From assembly GCF_000374525.1 (NCBI RefSeq), contig NZ_KB894571.1, positions 124,001 to 188,000 on the forward strand: a stretch of 64,000 nt of DNA, read 5' to 3'. The notes below the pieces were generated by a model. That model saw only the letters and a list, made by a program, of their open reading frames with translations. It was not told where the DNA came from and did not search any database. This document shows, piece by piece, positions 32,179 to 39,184 of the stretch. This DNA comes from Amorphus coralli DSM 19760. Lineage in GTDB: Bacteria; Pseudomonadota; Alphaproteobacteria; Rhizobiales; Amorphaceae. The position numbers were made by a program, and so were the translations under genes. Within the stretch, counting starts at the first letter, position 1, and the number at the start of each line of letters is the position of its first letter.

Positions 32179-32859
32179 ATGGGTGAGACGATCGACCTGA
32201 CCGCCAGCGACGGCCACACGCTGTCCGCCTACCTTGCCCGTCCGGGCGAGCCCTCGAAGGGCGGCGTCGTCGTCGTTCAGGAGATCTTTGGTGTGAACCG
32301 GCACATTCGCGAGGTGTGCGACTGGTTCGCCGATGCCGGCTACACCGCGCTCGCGCCAGCACTCTTCGATCGTACGCAGCCGGGCTTTGAGTCCGGCTAT
32401 AGCGAGGAAGAGGTCGCCAAGGCCCGAACCTTCATCCAGAACCCCGACTTCGACGCCTTCATGCGCGATACCGAAGCGGCCAAGAACTGGCTCGGCGAGC
32501 ACGGCCCCGTCGCCGTGGTCGGCTACTGTCTCGGCGGCTCGGTGGCGTTCGCCGCCGCCACCCGCTGGCACGGCCTCGCTGCCGCGGTCGGCTACTATGG
32601 CGGGATGATCGTGAAGATGGCCGATGCGACGCCGCTGTGCCCGACCATGCTTCACTTCGGCGAGACCGACCACACCATCCCGATGGCCGACGTCGAGGAG
32701 ATCAAGGTCAAGCGCCCGGACGTCGAGATCCACGTCTACGCGGCGGGCCACGGCTTCAACTGCGATCACCGCCCGTCCTTCGACGCCGATGCCGCCCGCG
32801 TCGCCGGGGAGCGCACCCTCGCCTTCCTCGAGGAGCACATGGGCCGCTACGAGGTCTGA
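32179..32859 (+). CDS. Dienelactone hydrolase (carboxymethylenebutenolidase family)
   Basis: 226 aa, typical single-domain size. Catalytic set: Glu35 (VVQEIFGVN), Cys117 (GYCLGGS), Asp164 (GETDHTIP), His191 (AAGHGFNC). It is a paralogue of the N-terminal half of the fused protein at 17976. 53 bp downstream of the LigI-like gene, likely in the same transcript. May hydrolyse a lactone by-product of ring cleavage or a conjugated ester (inference). Confidence 0.93.
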   Translation: MGETIDLTASDGHTLSAYLARPGEPSKGGVVVVQEIFGVNRHIREVCDWFADAGYTALAPALFDRTQPGFESGYSEEEVAKARTFIQNPDFDAFMRDTEAAKNWLGEHGPVAVVGYCLGGSVAFAAATRWHGLAAAVGYYGGMIVKMADATPLCPTMLHFGETDHTIPMADVEEIKVKRPDVEIHVYAAGHGFNCDHRPSFDADAARVAGERTLAFLEEHMGRYEV

Positions 32860-32869
32860 CGCCCGCGCA

Positions 32870-33499
32870 TCAGCGCGGCTCACCGCCGCGTTTTTGCGCG
32901 AGAAGCACCGTGTGGAAGTCACAGCCCGGATCCTCGGCGACGAACTCCGTCACGAGGACACCGTGCTCGGCGAGCAGCGTACGGTAGGCCTCCGGCGACA
33001 GGCTCGAATGGTAGATCGGGTCGTCGCCGACATGACCCGCCACCTCGCCGTCACTTGGCCCCACCGTCAGCATCAGGCGGCCTCCGGGCTTCAGGTGCGC
33101 CGCGAGGCGCGGCAGCACCGCCCGCTGCTCGTTGCGGGTCAGGTGGAAGAAGGAGTCCCAGCCGAGGATCCCGTCGAAGCGCTCCGTCAGGTCGAGGGAC
33201 CGCATGTCGGCAACACGCCAGTCGCCCTTCGGGCGCTTCTGGCGGGCAAGCCCGATCATCGCTTCCGAAGCATCGACGCCGACCACCCCGTATCCGCGCG
33301 CGGCGATGAAATGGGCGATGGGATCGCCGGTGCCGCAGCCCAGGTCGAGGATTGCGGCGCCCAGCGGCAGACCGTCCAGGAACCGGTCAAGCCAGGCGCG
33401 CTCGATCAGGCCGCGTGGGCGTTCGGCATCGAAGCGGGCGGCGTTCTTCTCGTAGATCTCCTGGGTGCGGGCCGCGAGGGCAGTTAGATCGTCAGCCAT
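32870..33499 (-). CDS. SAM-dependent methyltransferase, class I
   Basis: 209 aa. Motif I ILDLGCGTGDPIAHFIA, motif II VVGVDASEAMIGLARQK, post-I VADMRSLDLTERFDGILGWDSFFHL and motif III LPRLAAHLKPGGRLML. The N-terminal YEKNAARFDAERP is common in small-molecule methyltransferases. The start overlaps the stop of the LysR gene by eight bases. It converges with the dienelactone hydrolase with a 10-bp gap. Substrate unknown; a role in O-methylation or demethylation of aromatics is only suggested by place. Confidence 0.9.
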   Translation of the reverse strand: MADDLTALAARTQEIYEKNAARFDAERPRGLIERAWLDRFLDGLPLGAAILDLGCGTGDPIAHFIAARGYGVVGVDASEAMIGLARQKRPKGDWRVADMRSLDLTERFDGILGWDSFFHLTRNEQRAVLPRLAAHLKPGGRLMLTVGPSDGEVAGHVGDDPIYHSSLSPEAYRTLLAEHGVLVTEFVAEDPGCDFHTVLLAQKRGGEPR

Positions 33500-34739
33500 C
33501 CCGGCCGCCTTTCCGCCCCCGCGACCCCCCGCCCTCCTCGGCCACCGCGTGGCGCAGTGCGGACAGAAAGTCGGCCTGCAGCGCCGTCGGTTCCCAGTCG
33601 GCGCGCGTGGTGATCCCGATCGGCCGACCGGTCTCGTACAGTCGAAACGGCAATACCGTCAGGAAGCCCGCCTCCTCCTCGAAGAGAATCTGCCGGCGCG
33701 ACAGGATGGTCAGCCGGTCCGACTGCATGAGGATGCCGCGCAGCGCCACCAGCGACCCGGTTTCCACGATCCCGACCCCGTTCCAACCGGCATCGAACCC
33801 CTTCGCAAGCCGCTCGAACATCGTCCGGCTCGGCGTGCCTTCCCGCGGCAACACCCAGGGAAAGCGGCCGAGCATGGCCGGAGTCAGCCGTTTGCGGGCC
33901 AGTGGATGCCCGGCTCGGGCGACCACCGAAAGATCGTCGGTGAAGAGCGGCTCCTGGGCGAGATCGCGCCGGGGAAGATCCTCGCGCAGCGCCCCGACGA
34001 GCATGTCGACCCGGCCATTGGCGAGATCCTGGACCAGTGTGTCGTAGGGACCGTCGACGATCTCGATGTCGGCCTGGGGCCGTTTCTCCGTGAGCGCCAC
34101 CACGGCCGTCGGAATGATCCGGGTGCGCACCAGCGGCAGCGTCGCCACCATCACCCGCCCGTCATAGGCGCCCTCGAGCTCGCGGATCTCATCCCAGGCG
34201 GCGTCGATCTCCTTGAGGACAAGGTGGGCATGGCGCCCCAGGAGCCGCCCCGCCGGCGACAGAACGAGATGCCGCCCCGCCCCGTCGAACAGCGCCACGG
34301 CAGCGATCTGCTCCAGCTCCCGAGCCGCCCGCTGCACCGAGGGCTCCGTCAGCCCGAGTCGGCGCGAAGCAGCGGAAAAGCTGCCGGTCTCCGCAAAGGC
34401 CGAAAGCGCCCTGAGATGGGTCATGGAGGTCTGTGGCTCGGCAAGATCAGCCGCCCTGCTACCGCCCTTCGCCAGACGGGCGAGCCGGGCATGGCCCGAC
34501 TTCAGCAGCGAAAGCGCCCGCTTCGAGCGCCGCGCCACCACCGCCCCCCGCGGTGTTGCCTTCGCCCCCGCCCCATCACGCTCCAGGAGCTTGCCACCGA
34601 AAAGCCGCTCCAGCCGCGCCAGCGCCTGGGAAGCCGCCGGCTGCGAAATTCCCACGGCATCGGCTGCCCGCGACAGCGAGCCGAGGCGAACTGCGGCATC
34701 GATCAGCCGGATATGGCGGATGTTGGGATAGTCGCGCAT
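33492..34739 (-). CDS. LysR-family regulator with two N-terminal HTH domains
   Basis: 415 aa, about 100 longer than normal LysR. HTH 1 covers residues 8-65 (IRHIRLIDAAVRLGSLSRAA and GISQPAASQALARLERLFG). HTH 2 covers 107-165 (LRALSAFAETGSFSAASRRL and GLTEPSVQRAARELE). The effector domain runs from about 190 (YDGRVMVATLPLVRTRIIPTAVV, DMLVGALREDLP, WVLPREGTPSRTMFERL). The second HTH adjoins the effector domain as in ordinary LysR; the first appears to be an added copy. It lies 171 bp downstream of galD on the same strand and probably controls the gal genes; GalR and PcaQ relatives act so. Confidence 0.9.
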   Translation of the reverse strand: MRDYPNIRHIRLIDAAVRLGSLSRAADAVGISQPAASQALARLERLFGGKLLERDGAGAKATPRGAVVARRSKRALSLLKSGHARLARLAKGGSRAADLAEPQTSMTHLRALSAFAETGSFSAASRRLGLTEPSVQRAARELEQIAAVALFDGAGRHLVLSPAGRLLGRHAHLVLKEIDAAWDEIRELEGAYDGRVMVATLPLVRTRIIPTAVVALTEKRPQADIEIVDGPYDTLVQDLANGRVDMLVGALREDLPRRDLAQEPLFTDDLSVVARAGHPLARKRLTPAMLGRFPWVLPREGTPSRTMFERLAKGFDAGWNGVGIVETGSLVALRGILMQSDRLTILSRRQILFEEEAGFLTVLPFRLYETGRPIGITTRADWEPTALQADFLSALRHAVAEEGGGSRGRKGGRDG

Positions 34740-34871
34740 GGCCTCGACGGTCGCAGCAAGCGGAAGCGCTGCAGCCTAGTGGCGCTCGCCGATTCTGTCG
34801 CGTGGCATGTAGATCCGGCGCGCGCGGCAGCGCACCTGGTGTGAGCGAAGAGTGATTTTCCAGCCGCACTC

Positions 34872-34909
34872 GCGACCGGAAAACCGGTTCCCACTTTTCC
34901 TGCGGTCGC
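34872..34909. repeat. Palindromic repeat copy 2 (Hyphomicrobiales-type REP/terminator)
   Basis: Perfect outer arms GCGACCG (34872-34878) and CGGTCGC (34903-34909); the inner part on the minus strand has CAGGAAAAGTGGGAACCGG and GGTTTTCC. It abuts the galD stop codon, exactly as copy 1 abuts its neighbour's stop at 27409. On the minus strand it could act as a 3'-end hairpin for the gal message. Confidence 0.72.
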
Positions 34910-35968
34910 TTAGCCAAACACCACCCCGTCCATGAGCTTGCGAGCGGTGCGCAGCACGCCGGCGGACTTGACCTGGCCGGCATCGTCCAGCGTCGCGATC
35001 ACGGTGAACTCGCCGGTCGGGTGCTCGATGGAGAGCGCCTTTTCCCGGCCGTCCGGCACGCTGGTGATGCGCGCGGCGGCACCGTCGTCCAGCAGGCAGG
35101 CTGTACCGACCGATACCGCGCCGAGCACGCCGATCGCCTTGTGGGCGCGATGCGGAATGAAGGTGCGGGTGGAGATGCAACCGCCGTCCTTCGCCGGCGA
35201 GACCAGCGTCATCTTCGGCACTGACTTCTCCGTGACGTCGCCCAGGTTCATCATCGGGCCGACCGCCAGCCGGATCTTTTCCACACGGGCGCGGAGATCG
35301 GCGTTGGCCTCCAGTTCGGTCGGCGTCTCGTCGCCGGAAAGGCCGAAATCAGCGGCGGCGAGGATGACGCACGGCATGCCGTTGTCGATGAGCGTCACCT
35401 CGACGCCCTCGACCGTGTCCACCGCATTGCCGGTGGGCAGCAGCGCCCCGCAGGTGGAGCCGGCCGTATCCTGGAAGACGATGGGGATCGGCGCCGCGGT
35501 GCCCGGAACGCCGTCGATGCGGGACTCGCCGTCGTAGCGGACGCGGCCGACCGGCGTTTCCACCGTGGCGACCGCGATCTGTCCGGTGTTCTCCATGAAG
35601 ATGCGGACGTCGGTTCGCCCGTTGCCCGCCTCGACCAGGCCGCGCTCGATGGCAAACGGCCCGACGCCGGCGAGGATGTTGCCGCAATTCTGGCTGTCGG
35701 ACACCAGCGCCTGATCCACGAACACCTGCAGGAACAGATAGTCCACGTCGACGCCGTCGCGCTCCGACTTCGAGACCACCGCAACCTTGGAGGTGAGCGG
35801 ATCGGCGCCGCCCATCCCGTCGATCTGCCGGTCGTCCGGCGAGCCCATCGCCCGCAGCAAAAACCGGTCGCGCTCCGCGGGATCGACCGGCAGGTCGTCC
35901 TTCAGGAAGTAGCCGCCCTTGGAGGTTCCGCCCCGCATCCACATGCAGGCCACGCCGGTCTCGGTCAT
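34910..35968 (-). CDS. galD: 4-oxalomesaconate tautomerase (PrpF family)
   Basis: 352 aa PrpF/DapF-fold isomerase that converts keto and enol forms of 4-oxalomesaconate in gallate catabolism. Conserved N-terminus VACMWMRGGTSKGGYFLKDDLP, the Cys in SDSQNCGNILAGVGPFAIE, GMGGADPLTSKVAVV, and AHKAIGVLGAVSVGTACLL. It is the third gene of a galB-galC-galD operon read from 37396 leftwards, seven bases after galC. PrpF itself acts on aconitate; the galB/galC neighbours decide the assignment. Confidence 0.9.
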   Translation of the reverse strand: MTETGVACMWMRGGTSKGGYFLKDDLPVDPAERDRFLLRAMGSPDDRQIDGMGGADPLTSKVAVVSKSERDGVDVDYLFLQVFVDQALVSDSQNCGNILAGVGPFAIERGLVEAGNGRTDVRIFMENTGQIAVATVETPVGRVRYDGESRIDGVPGTAAPIPIVFQDTAGSTCGALLPTGNAVDTVEGVEVTLIDNGMPCVILAAADFGLSGDETPTELEANADLRARVEKIRLAVGPMMNLGDVTEKSVPKMTLVSPAKDGGCISTRTFIPHRAHKAIGVLGAVSVGTACLLDDGAAARITSVPDGREKALSIEHPTGEFTVIATLDDAGQVKSAGVLRTARKLMDGVVFG

Positions 35969-35975
35969 CGTTGCC

Positions 35976-36668
35976 TCAGATGTATTTCAGGCCCTTGGCG
36001 GCGAGCTTCTCCCGCATGCCGTAGATATCGAGGCCAAGCTCGCCAGCTTCGAAACGGGCCCGCTTCTCGGCCTCGTTCGCCTCGCGTGCTTTCGCCTTCT
36101 CAAGCACCTCGGCCGCCTCTTCGCGGCGAACCACGCAGACGCCGTCGTCGTCGGCAACGATCACGTCGCCCGGATTGACCAGTTCGCCAGCGCAGACGAC
36201 GGGCACATTGACCGAACCGAGCGTCTCCTTGACCGTCCCCTGAGCAAAGACCGCCTTCGACCAGACCGGAAACTCCATTTCGGTCAGGTCGCGGGTGTCG
36301 CGCACGCCGGCATCGATCACCAGCCCTCTGCAGCCGCGCACCTTGGCCGATGTCGCCAGCAGGTCACCGAAATATCCGGCATCGGACGGCGACGTCGGCG
36401 CGAGGACAAGGATGTCGCCGGCCTTGAGCTGCTCGATGGCGACGTGGACCATCCAGTTGTCACAGGGCGGCGCCGAGATCGTCACGGCGGAGGCAGCGAG
36501 CCGCGCTCCGGAATAGATCGGGCGCATGTAGGCAGCGAGCAGGCCCTTGCGGCCCTGCGCCTCGTGGACGGTCGCCACGCCGCATTCGCCAAGCCCGTCG
36601 ATCGCCGCCTGGTCGGCGCGTTCGATGGACTGGACGATGATACCCGCGTGTGTCGTCGAGCCGGCCAT
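35976..36668 (-). CDS. galC: 4-carboxy-4-hydroxy-2-oxoadipate aldolase (RraA-like class II aldolase)
   Basis: 230 aa from the ATG at 36668, one base overlapping the galB stop. Motifs: [67 protein letters not shown] (substrate Arg and metal Asp) and [22 protein letters not shown]. Cleaves CHA to pyruvate and oxaloacetate, ending the 4,5-cleavage pathway; also called LigK or ProA. Confidence 0.92.
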   Translation of the reverse strand: MAGSTTHAGIIVQSIERADQAAIDGLGECGVATVHEAQGRKGLLAAYMRPIYSGARLAASAVTISAPPCDNWMVHVAIEQLKAGDILVLAPTSPSDAGYFGDLLATSAKVRGCRGLVIDAGVRDTRDLTEMEFPVWSKAVFAQGTVKETLGSVNVPVVCAGELVNPGDVIVADDDGVCVVRREEAAEVLEKAKAREANEAEKRARFEAGELGLDIYGMREKLAAKGLKYI

Positions 36669-37396
36669 CACAGCGTGTCCACGGTACGCGGGAAGACCGA
36701 CTGGAAGGCCTCGGCATACTGCGCCGCGCGCCCGCCCGCCTGGCCACCGGAGTTGCGGCGGAAGTGGTTGGCGCGGTTCTCGGCAACGTTCTTGTAGAAG
36801 TGCCAGAGATGCTCCTGGCCCTGCATGCACTGGATCGCCGCCCACTTCTTCTCCCAGACATCGGTGATGTCGAGGATCGTGTCGGGCTTCCATTCCATCT
36901 GCTCGGTCTGGTGCGGCTCGAACAGGTAGAGCTGCGGGGCGCCGAGCACCTTCTCTCCGGGCTTGTGACCCCAGGCCTGGGCGATCATCCGGCAGGTGAG
37001 CGTGAAGTCCGTCGTGTACATGTGGTCCGTGTTGTACGGGTCCCACTTGGAGTGGCTCATCATGAAGGCCGGCTGGACCTTCCGGATGACGTCGACCATC
37101 CGCTCCTGGGTCTCACGCCCCAGGTCGAGCGGGTAGTCGCCGACATCGAAGAAGCGGATGTCGTGCGCGTCCAGCGCCTTCGCCGCGTTCTCCGCTTCGC
37201 GCTGCCGCTCGGCCTTCACCTTGCCGAGCGTCATCCCCTCCTGCTTCCACAGTTTCGCGCTCTCGCCGCGCTCACCGTAGGAGAGGCAGACCACCGTGAC
37301 GTCGTAGCCCTGGGTCTGGTGAAGGGCGATCGCGCCACCGCACCGCCAAACGAAATCGGCGGAGTGGGCGCTAACCACAAGCGCGGTTTTGCTCAT
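36668..37396 (-). CDS. galB: 4-oxalomesaconate hydratase, PIG-L type
   Basis: 242 aa from the ATG at 37396 with AGGAG upstream. PIG-L/LmbE zinc-hydrolase fold with the GalB version of the metal motif ([19 protein letters not shown]), [29 protein letters not shown], and [23 protein letters not shown]. In Pseudomonas putida this fold, not the LigJ fold, hydrates 4-oxalomesaconate to 4-carboxy-4-hydroxy-2-oxoadipate. First gene of the galBCD operon. Confidence 0.92.
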   Translation of the reverse strand: MSKTALVVSAHSADFVWRCGGAIALHQTQGYDVTVVCLSYGERGESAKLWKQEGMTLGKVKAERQREAENAAKALDAHDIRFFDVGDYPLDLGRETQERMVDVIRKVQPAFMMSHSKWDPYNTDHMYTTDFTLTCRMIAQAWGHKPGEKVLGAPQLYLFEPHQTEQMEWKPDTILDITDVWEKKWAAIQCMQGQEHLWHFYKNVAENRANHFRRNSGGQAGGRAAQYAEAFQSVFPRTVDTL

Positions 37397-37752
37397 CGGG
37401 AAACTCCTGGTTGGCGACCGGGTCGTGAACGCCGGACACAGTCCGGGCGACACCGGCTTTCCCGACCCCGGCAGACCATACGGGCTGCCCGGGCACCCCC
37501 CCAAATTCGAAGCGCGCACCGGGGCATAAGTTTTGCGCACAGGCCGGCGACGTGGGCCCGACGTTGCTGCGCCCTTTCCCGAAATATCGATTCTTGCTAG
37601 CTGAAGGCGGGCGGCTTGCTCGGCCGCCGCTTCCTCATTGGCCGCGATGCCCGCCTGTCGCGACCCGTTTCCTCCCGCCCAGGCGATGCACCGAACTTTC
37701 GCGGATGCTTGGCGGCGCCCGCCGACCGGCGGACCCAGACCAGAAGGCCACC
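37397..37752. promoter_or_regulatory. Divergent intergenic region galB / tauE-like with candidate LysR box
   Basis: 356 bp without a gene. At 37524-37536 is GCATAAGTTTTGC, an inverted repeat with five of six pairs. It also fits the LysR T-N11-A pattern (T at 37527, A at 37539). It is 128 bp upstream of the galB start, suitable for activation by the double-HTH LysR. Nothing else was recognised; a frame continuing upstream of the exporter start has no good initiation site. Confidence 0.4.
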
Positions 37753-38583
37753 ATGACGTTCGACGGATATTCCACCAGCCTCCTGATCCAGCTCGCGCTC
37801 GGTCTGATCGCCACCGGCGTGGTGGCCGGCATCCTGGCCGGACTGCTCGGCGTCGGCGGTGGCATCGTCATCGTGCCGGTGCTGTTCTGGATCATGACGA
37901 CGCTGCACTTCGCACCGGAGATCGCCATGCCGATCGCGGTGGCGACCTCTCTGATCACCATCATTCCCACCTCGATCTCGTCCATGCGCGCCCACAACAA
38001 GCGCGGCGCCGTCGACAAGTCTCTGCTGAAGCTCTGGGGGCCCGCCGTGGCCGTCGGCGCGCTGGTGGGCGGCATCCTGTCGAAGGTCATCGACGGCGAA
38101 GGCCTATTGCTGATCTTCGGCTTCATCGCGCTTGCGGTGTCCATCAACATGGCCATTCCGAAGACGCTGGTGATCAGCGACGCCCTGCCGAAGAGCTCCC
38201 TGGTCAACCGCGCCATCGCCTTGGTGATCGGCTTCTTCTCCTCGCTGATGGGCATCGGCGGCGGCACGCTGTCGGTCCCCACCCTGTCGGCCTTCTCCTT
38301 CCCGATTCACAAGGCGGTCGGAACGGCGGCGGCCATCGGCCTCCTGATCGCCGTGCCAGGCGTGCTGGGCTTCATCTGGTCGGGAATGGAGGTTGACGGA
38401 CGGCCGCCCCTGTCGCTCGGCTATGTCAGCGTACCGGCCGCCATCGTCATCTTCCCGGTCACCTTCCTCTGCGCGCCGATCGGAGCCGGCCTGGCTCACA
38501 GCCTGAACCAGCGCTACCTGAAGCTGGCCTTTGCCGTCTTCCTGGCAATCACCGCGGTCAAGATGCTGAGCTCGGCGTTCTGA
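37753..38583 (+). CDS. TauE/SafE-family anion exporter
   Basis: 276 aa, eight or so membrane segments in two repeats: GLIATGVVAGILAGLLGVGGGIVIVPVLFWI and ALVIGFFSSLMGIGGGTLSVPTLSAF each carry the GVGGG/GIGGG core of the DUF81 family. Chosen ATG at 37753. TauE/SafE proteins move sulfite, sulfoacetate or other organic anions. Beside galBCD it may export or import an aromatic acid intermediate (inference); the ABC system of region 1 with sulfonate-type features is 36 kb away. Confidence 0.9.
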   Translation: MTFDGYSTSLLIQLALGLIATGVVAGILAGLLGVGGGIVIVPVLFWIMTTLHFAPEIAMPIAVATSLITIIPTSISSMRAHNKRGAVDKSLLKLWGPAVAVGALVGGILSKVIDGEGLLLIFGFIALAVSINMAIPKTLVISDALPKSSLVNRAIALVIGFFSSLMGIGGGTLSVPTLSAFSFPIHKAVGTAAAIGLLIAVPGVLGFIWSGMEVDGRPPLSLGYVSVPAAIVIFPVTFLCAPIGAGLAHSLNQRYLKLAFAVFLAITAVKMLSSAF

Positions 38584-38638
38584 GCCACCGGGTCAGGGGC
38601 TGCGCGTGCTTTTTGCACGTGATGATCGGTCGCCGGGT

Positions 38639-39151
38639 TCAGCCCCGGTGGCCCATCGCGTCACGCAGGGCTGCGACGCACGCCTCGACCGTCAGATGTG
38701 CGGTGTCCAGGGTGACTGGCTCGCTTTCCCATGCCTCATAGTGCCTTGAGCACACGGCTCCCCAGTCGGGCACTTCAAGCCCAGGCAGATCGGAACGGGG
38801 CGCCTCCACCCGGCGACGATGCTCGCCCGGGTCCGAACAGACGATCTCCACGTTGAGGAGGACCGCCCCGGTGGCGGCGGCCGTGTCGGCCCAAAGCTGT
38901 CGGGACCGGCCAACCGGGTTCACCGCATCGGCCACCACATCAAGGCCGATGCCGAGATTGTCCCGCGCGATCGCCGCGGCCGCCACGTAGCCCGCGTCCT
39001 CGGCCGGATCGATCCTCAGGCTCGACCGCTTCAGCGCGGTTTCCAGGCTGTCGATGCGCAGGTGGGCGCCACCGATAGCCCCAGCGAGCGCGCGGGCGAT
39101 CGTCGTCTTTCCGACGCCAGGCAGGCCGGAGAGGGCGACAAGGTGGACCAT
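38639..39151 (-). CDS. AAA-family P-loop kinase-like protein
   Basis: 170 aa. Walker A GLPGVGKTT (residues 9-17), LRIDSLETAL as the acceptor-binding motif, VVADAVNPVGRSRQLW and a C-terminal LDTAHLTVEACV. This pattern fits small predicted kinases related to gluconate/zeta-toxin-like kinases (AAA_33). Substrate unknown. It is transcribed in the same direction as the MscS gene 33 bp upstream, so could be cotranscribed. Confidence 0.8.
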   Translation of the reverse strand: MVHLVALSGLPGVGKTTIARALAGAIGGAHLRIDSLETALKRSSLRIDPAEDAGYVAAAAIARDNLGIGLDVVADAVNPVGRSRQLWADTAAATGAVLLNVEIVCSDPGEHRRRVEAPRSDLPGLEVPDWGAVCSRHYEAWESEPVTLDTAHLTVEACVAALRDAMGHRG

Positions 39152-39184
39152 GCCCGCCTCTCTCCGTCGCGGCGACCCGCAGGT

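Noticed and set aside
38599-38625. CGTGC-TTTTT-GCACG hairpin after the TauE-like gene
   Set aside because: Five-bp stem with the T run in the loop rather than after it; not a convincing terminator.
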